Of a stretch of 64,000 nt of DNA, positions 43,601 through 49,778 are shown piece by piece. The DNA is taken from positions 49,690,635 to 49,754,634 of the forward strand of contig NC_064827.1 in NCBI RefSeq assembly GCF_024166365.1. The letters run 5' to 3'. The DNA is from Elephas maximus indicus (Eukaryota; Chordata; Mammalia; Proboscidea; Elephantidae). The notes beneath the pieces were generated by a model, which searched no databases, was not told the DNA's origin, and saw only the letters and a program-made list of their open reading frames with translations. Numbering within the stretch: position 1 is the first letter of the stretch; each line of letters opens with the position of its first letter. The position numbers were made by a program, and so were the translations under genes.

Positions 43601-46256
43601 GGACATTGATCCTTAGAAAGTTTGGGTCACATGGCTAGGAAGTGACAGAACCAGAACTGGAACCCGGGTCTGCCTGACTTCAGGTTTGTGCCCTTTTTTC
43701 TGTATTATGTGGCATCGAGATGAGACATCTGCCAGTTATGATCCACTGAAATGTTGCTGGCCGTTTTAATGGTTGCGCCTTAATTATAACACATCAGAAC
43801 TGGAAGGGACCTTAAAAACACACCCACTGCCATCACGTCAGTTCCAGCTTTCGGGGACCCTATGTGTGTTAGAGTAAGGGACCTTAAAAACACACCCACT
43901 GCCATCACGTCAGTTCCAGCTTTCGGGGACCCTATGTGTGTTAGAGTGGAACTGTGCTCCACTGGATTTGCATTGACTGTAATCTCTGAGGAAACAGTCA
44001 CCAGATCTTTCTTCTGCAGTGCCTCTGGATGGGTTTGAACTGCTAACCTTTATGTTGGTAGCTGATCACAAACTGCTTCTTGTTGTTGTCGTTAGGTGCC
44101 ATTGAGTCGATTCCAACTCATATCGATCCTCTGTACAAACACTGCCCAGCCCTACGCCATCCTCACAATCGCTGCTGTGTCTGAGCACATTGTTGCAGCC
44201 ACTGTGTCCATCCGTCTCGTTGAGGGCCTTCCTTTTTTTCACTGACCCTCTACTTTACCAAGCATGATGTCCTTCTCTAGGGACTGGTCCTTCCTGATAA
44301 CATGTACAAAGTATGTGATACCTTCCAAGACAGACTCATTCTTTCTTCTGGCAGTCCGTGGTGTATGTTCAGTATTCTTCCTCAACACCATAATTCAAAA
44401 GCGTCAATTCTTCTTTGGTCTTCCTGATTCCCTGTCCAGCTTTCACGTGCATATGGGGTGATTAAAAACACCATGGCTTGGGCCACCATGCGCTTTAGTC
44501 CTTAAAATGACACCTTTGCTTTTCAAAACTTTAAAGAGATCTTTTGCAGCAGATTTGCTCAATGCAATGCATCATTTGATTTCTTGACTGCTGACCTCTT
44601 GACCTCTAAGCACACTGCTTAAAGGTCTTTAAATCCAACCTCTTCCCGTTACAGATAAGCCCTAGAGAAGGAGGATCTCACCTAAGTCATACACAAGTAG
44701 CTGAGCTGGGGGAAGAATGCAGACTTCCTAGTTCCTAGGCTCCTTTTTATTTGGGGCCAGAGAAGAGAAATATGTCTAGATAGTTGCTTCATTTTTCTGA
44801 TTGGCTTTTGCTTTAAGAAAATAACTTTTTTTCCTAACAAAAACATCACCAGCTAAAAGTATAGGAAAAAATAGTAATTGATACTTGATTCCCCATTGGA
44901 AGGATGTCGTATATCATTTAAGAATTATTATTTTACATGTAATTATACTGGGAGATGAAAACTTTGACTAAGTTAACAGGGACCAAGCTCTTCACTTAGA
45001 AAAGAGGCTCTGAGACCTAAATGCTGAGGGAGGGCAAAGTGATTTGCACTGGATGTCCAGGCTCCTTTCTCACGACAGGGAGGCGCAGCATCACTTTGGG
45101 CCAAGGGGACACACTCTGCTTCAGCAGTCCTGGGTTCAAATCCTAGCTCTCAATAGCTATGTGACTCTGGGGGAAAAAAATCTCTTAACTTTATACATAA
45201 AAAAAAGAGATCAGAATGTTTAACTTGGGGATCACCTTATATTTTGTTCTGTAAAATGTAAGTTTCTGGTATTCAAGTCTTGATACATTGTAAAATGTCC
45301 ATGCCACATCTTTCTTGCCCCCTCCCACCTTCTCTTTGAATTTGCCGTCTCCACAGCAGGAGGACATGTATATTTTCTATGGAGTGCCAGGTATAGGTCA
45401 ATAGGTGTTTCGCGGGGTGGCGAGGGGACAAAGAAAAGGAAAGCTGAATTCCTCTCGATGCTGGTTAGCATGAAGACACAACTGTGCACTTTGTGTTGAG
45501 TCATGGGGGCAGCCCTTGCATTCGCAAACAGACCTTACAGCCCCTACCAAGTGAGTCTGTCCAGATGGGAATGTTAATTCACTGGCCTGGATATATTTCC
45601 GTGACACTCGGAAAAAGAGTTGCCTACTGACTGGGCTTTGGTGAGTCTTCGTGAGAAGAATGTGTGCAAAATAATAACCATGCTGTCATTCATTCAGTGT
45701 GATTATGTGCCAGGAACTGTGTGTCTTGAATTGGGTATGATTATTGTATTTTGCAGCTGTATCACTTAACCCACTGTGCCACCGGGGCTCCATAAGGAAA
45801 CCAGGTTCAGGAGTTAAGAGACTTACTCAAGGGCACACAGCTAGTGACAGGATGGGAATTGAGGCCACGGTGTTGCCTGATACCAAAGGCCCTGCTCTAA
45901 GAGGGAGAGCACCATGGTTGTAAATTGCCATCTCACGTGGCAGAACTGGACACAGGCCTGTTAAGATGGAACTGCCTCCTAAACTTGCCCTTTTCCATCC
46001 CTCTGTAGAACGACATGGGTTACAAGAACCAAAGAGAGTGGAGGAGCTATGCAACAAGATCACAAGCAGCTTAAAAGACCACCAGAGTAAGGGACAGGCT
46101 CTGGAGCCCACCGAACCCAAGGTCCTGCGTGCCCTGGTAGAACTGCGGAAAATCTGCACCCTGGGCCTCCAGCGCATCTTCTACCTGAAGCTGGAAGACC
46201 TGGTGTCTCCGCCTTCCATCATCGACAAGCTCTTCCTGGACACCCTGCCTTTCTGA
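12680..46256 (+). CDS. NR4A3: NR4A3 (NOR-1) orphan nuclear receptor, complete spliced CDS
   Basis: CDS = join(12680..13633, 17231..17360, 17836..18008, 28787..28986, 31807..31985, 46009..46256), 1884 nt, 627 aa (human about 626). NR4A3 is a constitutively active nuclear transcription factor that binds the NBRE half-site as a monomer and Nur-response elements as a dimer. It is induced as an immediate-early gene. Domain order: N-terminal AF-1 (residues 1 to about 290) with His13 (99-111) and Gln6 (112-117); C4 zinc fingers with cysteines 293/296/310/313 and 329/335/345/348; a hinge with the basic GRRGRLPSK stretch; then a ligand-binding domain ending in the AF-2 helix [13 protein letters not shown]. 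The start is the ATG at 12680, with G at -3 after splicing. NR4A family LBDs lack an open ligand pocket (known of the family). No frameshift or premature stop was seen, so the gene looks intact. Confidence 0.97.
14822..14990 (+). repeat. MIR SINE relic
   Basis: The diagnostic MIR core and tail are recognisable: 'gccacctactaactgtatgac', 'cctcagtttcctta' and 'taaatgagataat'. It is ancient and diverged. Confidence 0.75.
16432..16466. repeat. Perfect 13-bp inverted repeat with 9-nt loop
   Basis: ATTTTGGTGTCTA at 16432-16444 is followed by a 9-nt spacer and by its exact reverse complement at 16454-16466. Pairing does not extend well beyond 13 bp, so a typical miRNA precursor length is not reached. 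Confidence 0.6.
17231..17360 (+). CDS. NR4A3: NR4A3 coding exon 4: second zinc finger
   Basis: It encodes residues 319-361 plus the first base of Val362: [17 protein letters not shown]... through the [15 protein letters not shown] motif and GMVKE. Zinc ligands are Cys329, 335, 345 and 348. The basic run and the RFQKC core are identical to the NR4A family as remembered. The acceptor is TTTTCTCAG (ends 17230) and the donor GAAG|GTAAGA (17360/17361), phase 1. Exon 3 phase 0 plus 130 nt keeps the frame. Confidence 0.97.
17361..17835 (+). other. NR4A3: Intron 4
   Basis: A short 475-bp intron of unique AT-rich DNA with GT..AG ends (GTAAGA ... GGCATCAG). No repeat is recognised. Confidence 0.85.
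17836..18008 (+). CDS. NR4A3: NR4A3 coding exon 5: hinge and start of LBD
   Basis: It encodes Val362 (second and third bases) to Arg419: [17 protein letters not shown], a Pro/Ser/Gln-rich linker, then [20 protein letters not shown] and LDYSR. The region just after the second finger ([15 protein letters not shown]) is the C-terminal extension that contacts the A/T-rich 5' flank of the NBRE in NR4A proteins (family knowledge). The acceptor is TTGGCATCAG (ends 17835) and the donor AGA|GTAAGT (18008/18009), phase 0. Confidence 0.96.
18826..19034 (-). mobile_element. AfroSINE, - strand
   Basis: Reverse-oriented, long form: RTE-like tail (GTTGTTGTTGTT..GTCGATTCCGA) at the left, tRNA-like head (reverse complement of GGAGCCCTGGTGGCAC) at the right. 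The flanks share TGTATAA, consistent with a target-site duplication. Confidence 0.9.
19161..19402. repeat. Perfect 121-bp tandem duplication
   Basis: Copy 1 spans 19161-19281 and copy 2 spans 19282-19402. I read no difference between them. Each copy starts GCAAGATACTAGGCACTC, an L2/MIR-like phrase. The identity means a recent duplication or an assembly artefact. Confidence 0.9.
19786..20035 (+). repeat. MIR SINE, + strand
   Basis: It shows the head 'gcagtggttaagggcttagg', the core 'tttactagctgggtgacc' and the tail 'cctcagtttcctcatct'. Well preserved for a MIR. Confidence 0.85.
20060..20290 (-). repeat. MIR relic, - strand
   Basis: The phrase 'tttcacagatgaggaaatt' and the following 'tcatacagctaatgcatcag' are the reverse complement of the MIR core and tail. 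Confidence 0.6.
20900..21715 (+). mobile_element. CR1/L3-clade LINE relic
   Basis: Translation across 20950-21140 gives a decayed reverse-transcriptase segment ([15 protein letters not shown] ... [13 protein letters not shown] ... [14 protein letters not shown]). It contains the F-ADD-KLGG pattern of CR1/L3 RTs. The 3' end has the clade's 'ttggatgatgttaagtccc'-type ending. Frameshifts and stops make it non-functional. The 153-codon open frame at 21088-21549 is part of this relic, not a gene. Confidence 0.75.
22030..22160 (-). repeat. MIR relic, - strand
   Basis: 'ggttcagtggcttgcctaag' followed by 'gtcagtggcagagcgaggac' is a typical reverse-complement MIR phrase. Confidence 0.6.
22309..22513 (-). 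mobile_element. AfroSINE, - strand
   Basis: Reverse-oriented copy: 'tggtgaccccatgcatgtca' and 'gttagcagctgagcac', ending near 'gggactcc' (reverse complement of the head). Confidence 0.85.
22549..22703 (+). mobile_element. AfroSINE, + strand, with target-site duplication
   Basis: Head ACCCTGGTGGCATAGTGGTT, body and the tail GAATCGACTTGATGGCAGTG. It is flanked by TAATCCCAATCTTC (22534-22547) and TAATCCCATTCTTC (22703-22716), a 14-bp duplication with one mismatch. Confidence 0.93.
22718..22914 (+). mobile_element. AfroSINE, + strand, with internal insertion
   Basis: It starts GGAGCCCTGGTGGCATATTG and ends in the ACTATGGGTTTGGTTTGGG tail. It carries about 40 extra bases between the tRNA-like head and the 'ccttggaaaccctatgag' body. 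The sequence after it again begins TAATCCCA (22915-22922), matching the left flank. Confidence 0.9.
23960..24085. repeat. MER5-like DNA transposon relic
   Basis: 'aatgcagactcctgggccac', 'actactgactcagga' and 'cctcaggtgatttt' are MER5A/hAT-Charlie phrases. It is partial. Confidence 0.6.
24102..24262 (+). mobile_element. AfroSINE, + strand
   Basis: A complete copy with a clear A box (GGCACAGTGGTTAAGAGC), B box (GGTTCGAATAC) and tail (GAGTCAGAATCAACTCGAC). It lies directly beside the MER5-like relic. Confidence 0.92.
24430..24570 (-). repeat. L2 LINE 3' end relic
   Basis: 'aatgtttattgaatggctgc' and 'cttgcctttgtggagcttac' are diagnostic L2 3' phrases. Confidence 0.6.
26252..26346 (-). mobile_element. 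AfroSINE fragment, - strand
   Basis: Only the tail half is present (GTTGTTGTTG...GACAGAGTAGAACTGCCCC to 'ggctgtaatcttc'). The tRNA-like head is missing, and the copy runs into a poly-T/poly-A region. Confidence 0.85.
26750..26930 (-). repeat. MIR relic, - strand
   Basis: 'tatccctattttacagagga' and 'taaagtaagtggcagaactg' are reverse MIR phrases. Confidence 0.7.
27345..27480 (+). repeat. MIR relic, + strand
   Basis: 'gctctgctatttattgctta' and 'gagcctcagtttcctta' are MIR core and tail. Confidence 0.7.
27765..27935. repeat. Old DNA transposon relic (MER type)
   Basis: 'gctgtccaacagaactttct', 'gtggctattgagcatgaaat' and 'taaatagccaca' belong to a common mammalian non-autonomous DNA transposon. 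I do not assign the exact family. Confidence 0.5.
28045..28207. repeat. MER5A-like DNA transposon
   Basis: 'tgattctcaaactttagagt' to 'gctgctggtccagggacat' spans a near-complete MER5A-type element. Confidence 0.7.
28296..28474. repeat. MER5-like DNA transposon
   Basis: It starts CAGTGATTCTCAAC and ends TTGAAAACCACTG, the inverted-repeat ends of this hAT family. Confidence 0.7.
28654..28767. repeat. NR4A3: 38-bp minisatellite, three copies, at the exon 6 acceptor
   Basis: Copies begin at 28654, 28692 and 28730 with GCTGTTATCCCATTG, and a partial fourth unit (GCTGTGATTTGC) runs into the acceptor. Copies 2 and 3 are identical, and copy 1 differs at one base (GAATG versus GGATG). Each unit contains TTATCCC...GGGATAA, a 7-bp inverted repeat with an 8-nt loop. 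Each also has a TAATAAC element resembling a branch-point sequence. The array ends 19 bp before exon 6. Confidence 0.95.
28787..28986 (+). CDS. NR4A3: NR4A3 coding exon 6: LBD, N-terminal helices
   Basis: It encodes Tyr420 to Ile485 plus two bases of Arg486: [19 protein letters not shown]..., [19 protein letters not shown] and [14 protein letters not shown]. The '[21 protein letters not shown]' region is the nuclear-receptor LBD signature (helices 3-5). The acceptor is GCATCCTAG (ends 28786). Its pyrimidine tract is poor and is largely made of the adjacent minisatellite. The donor is ATCAG|GTAATT (28986/28987), phase 2. Residue 422 is Ser where I remember Pro in human and mouse. Confidence 0.96.
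29145..29310 (+). repeat. MIR relic, + strand
   Basis: 'gtcctaatgtggacttgcca', 'gagcaggtcatttacct' and 'ttgtaaaatgaga' form the MIR core and tail pattern. Confidence 0.6.
29780..30000. repeat. MER5-like element with duplicated terminal segment
   Basis: A segment of about 70 bp occurs twice in diverged form ('attctgacactggtggtctg ... tttacactctgag' and 'attctgatgccgatggtccg ... tttacactctgag'). This is an old internal duplication of a MER5-type end. Confidence 0.5.
30440..30975 (-). repeat. MIR, - strand, split by a SINE
   Basis: The left part (to about 30530, 'gtactaggcactgtgtg ... ttaactctcacaacaatc') and right part (from about 30870, 'ggaaaccagagagattagag ... cacacagctaaaagg') are one reverse-oriented MIR. 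It is interrupted by the element at 30533-30870. Confidence 0.65.
30533..30870 (-). mobile_element. AfroSINE-related element, long variant, - strand
   Basis: The left end is RTE/AfroSINE-tail-like ('gttagctaccattgagtcag'). It continues through 'ggttttcattggctg' and 'gattgccaggcctttcttcc' to 'atcaaacccaggtctcctgc' and 'aagaattcaac', a head different from the common copies. It is about 340 bp and nested inside a MIR. I read it as a second afrotherian SINE subfamily. Confidence 0.6.
31226..31350 (+). mobile_element. AfroSINE, partial, + strand
   Basis: 'gcgctccttggcaacctta', 'cctatagggtggctatgagt' and 'gacttggcggcaatgggttt' identify the body and tail. The head is mostly missing. Confidence 0.85.
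31807..31985 (+). CDS. NR4A3: NR4A3 coding exon 7: LBD middle part
   Basis: It encodes the last base of Arg486, then Ser487 to Thr545, plus one base of Glu546: [40 protein letters not shown] and [19 protein letters not shown]. This covers LBD helices 6-9 by family comparison. The acceptor is TTGTCTTGCAG (ends 31806) and the donor ACAG|GTAAGC (31985/31986). The human sequence is remembered as SMITE at the end; Val replaces Ile here, a conservative change. Confidence 0.96.
32707..32900 (+). mobile_element. AfroSINE, diverged, + strand
   Basis: 'gagtccctgggtggtagaga', 'cagctgctaacctaaaggct' and 'gcacagctctactctgacac' make an old copy with a variant middle ('agaaaggcctggcaatctac'). Confidence 0.8.
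33011..33165 (+). mobile_element. AfroSINE, + strand
   Basis: Head CAGCCCTGGTGGTGCAGGGG, B-box-like CAGCAGTTCAGATC, tail AATCAACTCGACGACAGTGG, then a T-rich run. Confidence 0.92.
33850..34060 (-). repeat. L2 LINE relic
   Basis: 'ctaggcactgtgctgcatgc' and 'cagagatgataacacacac' are decayed L2 3' phrases. Confidence 0.45.
34725..34905 (+). repeat. MIR, + strand
   Basis: 'gtagcatgggctttggaatc', 'cttcagtttccccatctgta' and 'aaaatggggataataatg' are MIR head, core and tail. Confidence 0.8.
35271..35365 (+). mobile_element. Possible AfroSINE tail fragment
   Basis: 'gcgttggaatcagctctagg' followed by 'caacaggtttggtttg' resembles a decayed AfroSINE tail. No head is present. Confidence 0.4.
36070..36200 (-). 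repeat. L2 LINE 3' relic
   Basis: 'ccaccatgtaccaggcactg' and 'ctctagggctgcaaagatga' are typical L2 phrases. Confidence 0.6.
36735..36950 (+). repeat. MIR, + strand
   Basis: 'cctagctgtgtgatcttggg', 'gaacctcagttttctcattt' and 'atggggataatgatacctac' identify it. Confidence 0.85.
37310..37480 (-). repeat. L2 LINE 3' relic
   Basis: 'tatttattgagcatctgcta' and 'ggggagtttgtggccttg' are L2 3' phrases. Confidence 0.55.
38038..38205. repeat. MER5A-like DNA transposon
   Basis: 'gattcagtaggtctggggtg', 'gcatttctaacaagcttcca' and 'gctggtccagggaccacact' are nearly canonical MER5A. Confidence 0.85.
38685..38825 (+). mobile_element. AfroSINE, truncated, with poly-T tail
   Basis: A good head (GGAACCCTGGTGGCGCAGCG) and body, but it stops after 'gtcctgcaggatcgc' and is replaced by about 21 T. 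It is inserted in a reverse MIR whose right half resumes at about 38830. Confidence 0.9.
40110..40295 (-). mobile_element. AfroSINE, - strand
   Basis: 'ccgtggcgaccgcatatgta', 'ggttttcaatggctaatttt' and 'ctttcagttagcagctgagc', ending at 'acctagggacccc'. Confidence 0.85.
40480..40650 (-). repeat. L2 LINE 3' relic
   Basis: 'aatattcattgagtgcctcc' and 'cagagagacaatggaggg' are L2 3' phrases. Confidence 0.6.
40796..40890. repeat. Polypyrimidine tract of about 90 nt
   Basis: Almost pure C/T from 40796 to 40890, with CTCTTTCTCTCT-type runs. It is purine-rich on the opposite strand and so able to form triplex DNA in principle. The 70-codon frame on the opposite strand (Arg/Glu/Lys repeats) is a by-product. 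Confidence 0.8.
41200..41400 (+). repeat. MIR relic, + strand
   Basis: 'cagcctggtataatggaaat', 'cttgctaattttaacctcgg' and 'ataagggtgagataaaatta' match a diverged MIR. Confidence 0.6.
42173..42186. promoter_or_regulatory. RFX X-box-like site in intron 7
   Basis: GTTGCCATGGTTAT is a near-perfect RFX-family X-box (GTTGCCATGGYAAC). It lies in a repeat-free stretch (41.9-42.4 kb). Function is inferred from the motif only. Confidence 0.4.
42600..43095 (-). repeat. L1/HAL1-type 3' relic, - strand
   Basis: 'taatagataatgctgcacca', 'aattcccaagagtgggatta' and 'cttggtcagaggctatgaac' are the classical reverse-complement L1M/HAL1 3' phrases. Confidence 0.75.
43804..43947. repeat. Exact 72-bp tandem duplication in a SINE
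   Basis: Copy 1 spans 43804-43875 and copy 2 spans 43876-43947. They are identical in my reading, each starting AAGGGACCTTAAAAACAC. The duplication begins in the flank and includes the left end of the AfroSINE below. Confidence 0.92.
43817..44076 (-). mobile_element. AfroSINE, - strand, with duplicated tail
   Basis: The tail segment ('ccactgccatcacgtcagtt') occurs twice through the 72-bp duplication. The element then continues with 'gtggaactgtgctccactgg', 'tgactgtaatctctgagg' and 'gtttgaactgctaacctt'. The head is decayed at 'tagctgatcac'. Confidence 0.85.
44079..44600 (-). mobile_element. RTE LINE 3' fragment, - strand
   Basis: The reverse complement aligns by eye with the 3' part of the + strand RTE at 56.9-57.47 kb. 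Shared phrases include 'aaggacatcatgcttggta', 'gggtcagtgaaaaa', 'cagtggctgcaacaatg' and the 'caatggcacctaacgacaac' end. It is 5'-truncated, as is usual for LINEs, and abuts the AfroSINE at 43817-44076. Confidence 0.88.
45095..45195 (+). repeat. MIR relic, + strand
   Basis: 'cctgggttcaaatcctagct' and 'aatagctatgtgactctggg' are MIR core phrases. Confidence 0.7.
45755..45791 (-). mobile_element. AfroSINE head fragment, - strand
   Basis: 'cactgtgccaccggggctcc' is the reverse complement of the tRNA-like head. Only about 35 bp remain, lying inside a reverse MIR (about 45695-45880). Confidence 0.75.
46009..46256 (+). CDS. NR4A3: NR4A3 coding exon 8: LBD C-terminus and AF-2, with stop
   Basis: It encodes the last two bases of Glu546 and Arg547 to Phe627, then TGA at 46254-46256: [40 protein letters not shown] and [20 protein letters not shown], ending [14 protein letters not shown]. 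The terminal helix carries the NR4A AF-2 motif and matches the family exactly at the last residues. The acceptor is TTTTCCATCCCTCTGTAG (ends 46008). The EPKVLRAL variant agrees with rodents as remembered. Confidence 0.97.
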
Positions 46257-47677
46257 GCGGGAGCCTCCTGAGCAGGGAGCTGCCTCATCTGCTAGCACCT
46301 GCTTGCCAGGCAGCAAAGGGATGAGTCTGGACACCTACCATTTTCTGTCCTTCCTTAGGAGAAAAAGCAGCTCCTGCAGAAAACAAAGACTTTTTTTTTT
46401 TCCTTCTGGCACTTTTCCTTACAACATAAAGCCAGAAAACTTGCAGAGTATTGTGTTGGGGTTGTGTTTTATATTTAGGCTTTGGGAGGAGGGTGGGGGG
46501 TATAGTTCATGAGGGTTTTCTAAGAAATTGCTAACAAAGCACTTTTGGATGATGCTCTCCCAGCAGGGGGAAAAAAAGGATAATATAACTGTTTTAAAAC
46601 TCTTTCTGGGGAATACAATTAGAGTTGCTTTGTATTTAAAAACAAGAACAGCCAAGGGTTGTTCACCAGGGTAGGACGTGTCTTGAGACTGATCCCTTTA
46701 GAATATGCTTCTGGTATCAAGGGTACGTATGTGGTACAAACAAGGCAGAAATTCCCTTTTCTTAATTTCTTTCTTCCTTTATTTTAACAAACGGTGAAAA
46801 ATGAAGGATGACCCAGAAGTCAGACATAGCAAAATGATAATGGCTGTTTGCTTCCATATACAAGTGCAATTTTTAAAGTGCTGTCTTACTGCGTCTTGTT
46901 TATTAACTCTCCTTTGTTTTATATGGAAATAAAAAGGAGGCAGTCATGTTAACAAATGACACATGCTAATTTTTCTAGCAAAGGCTTTGTCCACCTGCCC
47001 TGTAGAACCCATCTGAGGTATGGTCCATCCAAGACTTTTTGGCCAATCTTGATGGAACCAGATCCCTGCCCTGACTGACCGGCTGTCCTGAAGGGGGCTC
47101 AAATCATAAAATGGATTGTACACAACTGTTTTGGTTGCATTCTATCAACCTTGCCAGAGTTCCCTAAACTTGGCTTTAGTTATAGCAATTGACTGACACA
47201 TCCATTCAGAAGCCACAGGAACATTAGATGAGTCAGGCAAGTATTTGATCCCTTGATGAGAACATGCAAATAAGTAGCAACTGGATCATACAGGGTAAAC
47301 ATCAGGGATAGTAAGGTTTATATATATATATATATATAATTTAATTTTTGCTATCAGCTAAAGAGACAATTTTGGAGAGCAAGCAAGTCTTACTAAAAAA
47401 AAAATAGTATGAATGTGAGTATTAGAAAGGATTAGTGGGCTTTGTTTCAACATTCCGTGTTCGTACTCCCTTTTGTATGTTTATACTGTTAATGCCATAT
47501 TCTTATGAGATAATTTGTTGCATAGTGTCCTTATTTGTATAAACATTTGTATGCACGTTATATTGTAATAGCTTTGCCTGTATTTATTGCAAGACCACCA
47601 GCTCTTGGATGCTGAGTTACAGAGTACTTAAGTGGGGGTGTTCACAGTGACTTGGTACACCAAGTAGAAAAATAAAC

Positions 47678-47745
47678 ATATATATATATATACACACATA
47701 TATATATATATATATATAAATATAGCAGGTTACATATATATATTT
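47678..47745. repeat. (TA)n/(CATA)n simple repeat in the 3' UTR
   Basis: Alternating TATATA tracts interrupted by CACACATA. A smaller TA run lies at 47319-47338. Confidence 0.85.
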
Positions 47746-47775
47746 ATAATGTGTCTTTTTATTAACCATTTGTAC

Positions 47776-47781
47776 AATAAA
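47776..47781 (+). terminator. NR4A3: Canonical poly(A) signal AATAAA
   Basis: AATAAA in TGTACAATAAATGTC. It is a good candidate for the end of a medium-length 3' UTR (about 1.5 kb) and is followed by GT-rich sequence. Confidence 0.55.
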
Positions 47782-49262
47782 TGTCACTTCCCATGCAGTT
47801 ATTTTATGGCTCATTTGCAGTGACTTTTAAGGCAGTACTGTTTAGCACTTTGATATTAAAATTTTGCTTATGTTTTGCTAAACTCAAATAATGTTTGAAG
47901 ATTTTTAGGTCTAAAAATCTTTATATTATATACTCTGTATCAAGTCAAAATACCTTTGGTCGTTTTGCTAAGAAACTTTGAATGTCAAACTGATGTCACA
48001 GTAGTTTTTGTTAGCTTTAAATCATTTTTGCTTTAGTCTTTTTAAAGGAAAAATAACAAAACTACGCTGTTTATATTACCATTAAATTATACAATCAAAC
48101 AAATGCCAAATGAATGAATTGCCTAATTGCGGCAAAGGATAACCCAGATAGCAAATCATATATGTGTTGTTTTTCAAGAGTCCATTCTGATATTTGATCA
48201 CGTATTATGTTTGTGTGAGCTTTTATGAAAGAGTGTTATTTTTATATTAAGATGATAGGATTTGGGAATGTTCAGATCTTGGAATGTTAGTCTTGGAAGA
48301 GGCCTGACTTGTCAACTAGTCCAAATGGCAAATTCATAGAGGAAAAAACGGGGGCCTAGCAAAAGGCAAGGACTTACCCAAGGTCAAGGCTAGGAACTCA
48401 TTCCCCTTTTACTGGCCTTTCTACTCAACTTACTGCATTATAGGAAAACAGGCTTTTAAACATAACCATTAATATTTACATTATACCTGAAGATAACCAC
48501 AAGTAAAGTAGTACTTTTGCATTAATTTTTTGAGCTTATATGAAAACATCAGTATTCAGTATCAGGAAAGCTAATATTTCACACAAGGTAGCTTCAGACC
48601 AAATTCATATTGAATTTGAATAAATTAGAGACATTGTGCATACATATAACCCTCTTGTACACCATTTGTATTGGGAAAGTTAATCCTTGTTTTTGTCGTG
48701 TTTGTAAAGGAAAAACAAAACAAAACAAAACCCCAGAGCCCTAGAGAAATGCTGTTACTTTTTACTTTTACACTTACCAGATTTAAGGAAAAGACATTTT
48801 AGCCGCGGTATCTATTGGTTGAAAGGAGTGAAGAACTTTTTTTAGTTAGAGGTCATACACTAGTGCTGAAAATAAACATTACAGCCAGCATGCTTCCGTC
48901 TTCCAAAGTTATTACGGGAGCCTACCAAGTCATTTATCAGTTCAACTATTTTTTCTTATTTTTGTCTTAATGTTGACACACAAGTGTATACAGAACGGAT
49001 GACCACACTAGCTCAGTAGAGGACAACAAGAATTAAAGCAGGTGATTCTTCTCCTTGCAGAAGAGCTCTCTCAGTGTGAACATGCCTTCTGTGGGAGGAA
49101 ATCAGGAATCCACCAGCTGCCAATGGAGAGTGCCTTGCTTTTATTTCAGACAGCAGAGGTTTCCAAAGTTTCTCTGTTCCTCTAACAGCATTGCTTTTTA
49201 GTGTGTGTTAACCTGTGGTTTGAAAGAAATGCTCTTGTACATTAACAATGTAAATTTAAATG

Positions 49263-49273
49263 ATTAAATTAAA
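49263..49273 (+). terminator. NR4A3: Distal poly(A) signal (ATTAAA twice)
   Basis: Two overlapping ATTAAA hexamers, followed about 20-40 bp later by a GT-rich segment (CTACTGGTGTGTTGAC). It fits a 3' UTR of about 3 kb. Confidence 0.5.
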
Positions 49274-49642
49274 TGACATTTTATCAATGGCTACTGGTGT
49301 GTTGACTAAGCATGCTTCACTTAACAGTTTTCTCTCAATCATTTATGAGATCGTATTTGCTGTGAACTCTTAAACACATCCCCAAATGGATTTTTTTAAA
49401 AGGCTTAGTAATGCTGAAAAATTCATAGGCATTGTGAATTGGAAATATATTAAACCTCACAGATTGGGAAGAACATTCTAAATTCAATAACCATTTATTG
49501 AGTGCTTCCTGTGGATAAAGCACTGCTGGGTTCTTTGAGGAGATACAAACATGTACCGTGCAGAAAACCTCGTCTTCCTTTAAATTATATATAACTTAAA
49601 ACGAAGCTAACAATATATTGCCCAAAAGTATTCGTTGAGGGT

Positions 49643-49778
49643 ATGAAGGATTTATTTTTATATCGAGATGATAGGATATCAATTGTTTGTGAACCAGAAT
49701 TTATAAGCATATGAAGGATTTATTTTTATATCGAGATGATAGGATATCAATTGTTTGTGAACCAGAATTTATAAGAAC
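49643..49778. repeat. Exact 68-bp tandem duplication
   Basis: ATGAAGGATTTATTTTTATA begins at 49643 and again at 49711. The two units match through 'accagaatttataag'. The phrase also resembles 48236-48262 in the 3' UTR (TTATTTTTATATTAAGATGA), suggesting an older third relative. Confidence 0.88.

Larger units (their letters stand above)
31986..46008 (+). other. NR4A3: Intron 7, the largest intron
   Basis: About 14 kb between GTAAGC and CCCTCTGTAG. It is repeat-rich: AfroSINE copies at 32.7, 33.0, 38.7, 40.1, 43.8 and 45.76 kb, a reverse RTE 3' fragment (44.08-44.60 kb), an L1/HAL1 relic (42.6-43.1 kb), and MIR, L2 and MER5 pieces. A 90-nt polypyrimidine tract lies at 40796-40890 and an RFX X-box-like motif at 42173-42186. 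No additional exon was seen. Confidence 0.75.
46257..49290 (+). other. NR4A3: NR4A3 3' UTR (several poly(A) sites)
   Basis: About 3 kb of unique AT-rich sequence after the stop with no young SINE, unlike the flanks on both sides. Poly(A) signals are AATAAA at 46928, 47671, 47776 and 48871, and ATTAAA at 49263 and 49268. The 3' end is placed at about 49290 by the last pair. Scattered ATTTA motifs (for example 46473, 47582, 48474) fit the short mRNA half-life of an immediate-early gene. (TA)n runs lie at 47319-47338 and 47678-47720. Which sites are used cannot be told from sequence alone. Confidence 0.7.
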
